From: Diadema setosum
Lineage: Eukaryota > Echinodermata > Echinoidea > Diadematoida > Diadematidae
Direction: 5' to 3'
NCBI GenBank assembly: GCA_033980235.1
Contig: CM067068.1
Coordinates: 33,017,046 to 33,081,045, forward strand
Length of the DNA: 64,000 bases
Below the pieces are notes generated by a model, which searched no databases, was not told the origin of the DNA, and worked only from the letters and a program-made list of their open reading frames with translations. Position 1 is the stretch's first letter. Each line of letters starts with the position of its first letter. The translations under genes and the position numbers were made by a program. Positions 62,353-64,000 of this stretch are shown piece after piece.

Positions 62353-63400
62353 GCAGGACAGACTGATATATCACAAGAGAGGAATGTTTGCCACAATTTC
62401 TGACAATCTTGTTCATATGTGATGGCATTCTGTTGGGGGGAAATATGACCCAGATACGCGGAAGCAGAATTTTCGAGAGATCCCTCTCATTTTTCTCTCA
62501 ATCAGTAGCTAATCTACTGTGCATGTGGACCACACACTATATTACAGGTGTCCGTTCCCCGCTCCCTAACTGACTTCAAACTTGCAGAACTCTGCTGGGA
62601 GTACAAAAAATATTACCTTCCCTAAAATTGGTAGACCGGGGGAAAAAATATGATAGAAATCAGAACACCTGAAATTTCTTGTCTGGTTGTATTTCTATAT
62701 TTTCTCCCTCTTTTACTTGCTGAAAGAAGTCAAATTGAGTCTGCTGGTGACCCAGTTACCTCTGAAAAGAATTTACTTCCTGTTTGAGTAGATTTATTCA
62801 GAGGTAGAATTTCTATGACACCCTATGGTACGAGTTTTCCTAATTGTGCATGTTAGAATGTAAACATGTCAGGCCGTATTTTCGGGAGCATCCATCCATT
62901 TTTGTCTGGGCATTGTATATTTGTTTCCGTGGCATATGGAGACTTGGGGGAGGGGGTGGTTCGGAGATAAACTGGAAGTGGATTTGATAGTTTGTCGTGA
63001 TAGCATTCAAAATTGTCTACCATTAATACCTGATAGTAGTCTGTGCCCTCCATACCAGCCCAGGGCTATGTGTGATATGCTTGTTATGATCCATTGTCTC
63101 CATTGAGTTTGGCCATAGGATTAAACCTCATTATGGCACAATGGCTTGGGGATTATTTCCATCAGATTTTGATCCATTCACGGAGAATCAAGAGAAGTGT
63201 GCCTTTATATTTATTTATATAGTAACTTGTGTACAGCTGTAGACATTTTGCTGAAGAAAACAGTACCATGATTTTCTGTACTATGAAATACCACTCACAG
63301 AGTTGCATTCTAGAATACAAGTTAGTGCGCAAAGTGGACAAGTTGCCTTGTAATGGTGAGCTACTGTAGATGTTCACCGCTTACCACATAGTCCTGCACA
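62353..63400. other. Intronic DNA without recognised gene
   Basis: Unique-looking AT-rich sequence. I see no gene. Confidence 0.5.
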
Positions 63401-63405
63401 CTGCA

Positions 63406-63497
63406 TTAATCCGTTGAGGAGAGTCCTGAGTATACTCGGGCAAGGGTCTATGGGAAATGTGTGTTGTAGCAAATGCAGTCTCTCCTCAATGGACTAA
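63406..63497 (+). mobile_element. piggyBac-like MITE, copy 7
   Basis: 92 bp with TTAATCCGTTGAGGA on the left and TCTCCTCAATGGACTAA on the right. The last TTAA has decayed to CTAA. The interior GAGTATACTCGGGCAAGGGT matches the other copies and contains the palindrome GAGTATACTC. Confidence 0.8.
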
Positions 63498-63795
63498 GTA
63501 TAAGGCATATCAAGGCCATTAAACATCTTTTATGTTTGTTGATGATTATGTTGCACTTGATTGTGTAGATTGATACCAGTCAAGCTTGATATATCAGATA
63601 TTAGATACTGAAGTGAAAGGCAAAAGTTGTTTTTTTTTTCTCAGCAGGGAGCATTCTACACAATTTTGGTATTTAGAATTTCTTTGATAGTAAGTAAACC
63701 TACAGATATGTATTCACTGAACCCTTCTAGCAAGTTCACATTAATGCCAAGCTCATAAAAATGCCATTATGACAGTGTTGAGTGATTTCTCGTGT

Positions 63796-63833
63796 GCTTT
63801 GTGTGTCTGTGTGTGTGTATGTGTGTGTGTCTG
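63796..63833. repeat. (TG)n microsatellite
   Basis: Interrupted TG repeat with TCTG and TATG variants. Confidence 0.9.
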
Positions 63834-64000
63834 TGAAGTATTTCTGCATATGTGTCTTTCCATACCTTTCTTGAACCACATTCATTTATCGTACCATTTT
63901 CACAATTATTCTGCCTTTTGATATCACATAGGACCAAACCTGCTTTAGCTTCCACCTGTTTGTACAGGTCACCTGCTCATTATAGACCACAGAATTTGTT

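Larger units (their letters stand above)
2382..64000 (+). other. Very long intron (or intron plus unrecognised downstream sequence)
   Basis: After the donor I see no reading frame with protein-like composition longer than about 180 codons that is not a shadow of a simple repeat. Nothing resembles the start of a Dbl-homology domain. The segment is AT-rich, with microsatellites, homopolymers and miniature transposons spread through it. The simplest reading is a single intron of the exon 1-2381 gene longer than 61.6 kb. A gene end through an unseen alternative terminal exon, or a small nested gene, cannot be excluded. Confidence 0.6.

Noticed and set aside
62117..62428. Ser/Leu/Tyr-rich minus frames of 103 and 141 codons
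   Set aside because: Translation of GATA/GAGA repeats.

Overview
The window looks like non-coding DNA from a marine invertebrate animal genome, probably an invertebrate deuterostome such as an echinoderm. It is AT-rich and full of microsatellites, homopolymer runs and short non-autonomous DNA transposons. I find no bacterial-style gene packing, no operons and no transposase or reverse-transcriptase reading frame. The palindrome TAGGCCTA recurs throughout. The taxon is an inference; no ribosomal or mitochondrial marker is present to settle it.

Positions 1-2381 are one very large coding exon on the + strand, open at the window's left edge and ending in a strong splice donor. It encodes about 790 residues of low-complexity, Ser/Pro/basic-rich protein. 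Several short motifs occur in the same order as in the disordered N-terminal half of vertebrate ARHGEF17 (TEM4), a RhoA guanine-nucleotide exchange factor. No Dbl-homology, PH or propeller exon is visible downstream, so those domains should lie beyond the right edge and the intron should exceed 61.6 kb.

The remaining 61.6 kb (2382-64000) is read as that intron. It carries several families of miniature elements. One is a piggyBac-like MITE of about 92 bp with TTAA ends (seven copies). Another is a foldback family of about 340-410 bp, also at TTAA, with a central palindrome (four copies). There is a 445-bp pogo/Tigger-like element, a CTGTAAAA-ended family, a pair of elements with GGGTCCCGTTT-type ends, and one tRNA-derived SINE plus a possible second. 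Four tandem arrays stand out: 30,545-30,850 (CAT-type), 46,853-47,432 (21-bp unit), 53,280-53,695 (134-bp unit) and 55,870-56,250 (56-bp unit).

The most unusual structure is a 1022-bp element at 15739-16760 with perfect 32-bp terminal inverted repeats and a perfect 7-bp target duplication. Four tiny palindromes elsewhere (14-31 bp) carry the same terminal bases. One of them sits between a perfect 7-bp duplication inside a tandem repeat whose empty site is visible in neighbouring units. The pattern resembles P-element-type excision scars.

A few CpG-rich, low-repeat islands in the intron (about 10437-10745, 12930-13048, 28005-28235, 37230-37630, 49540-50095) are candidates for enhancers or conserved elements.
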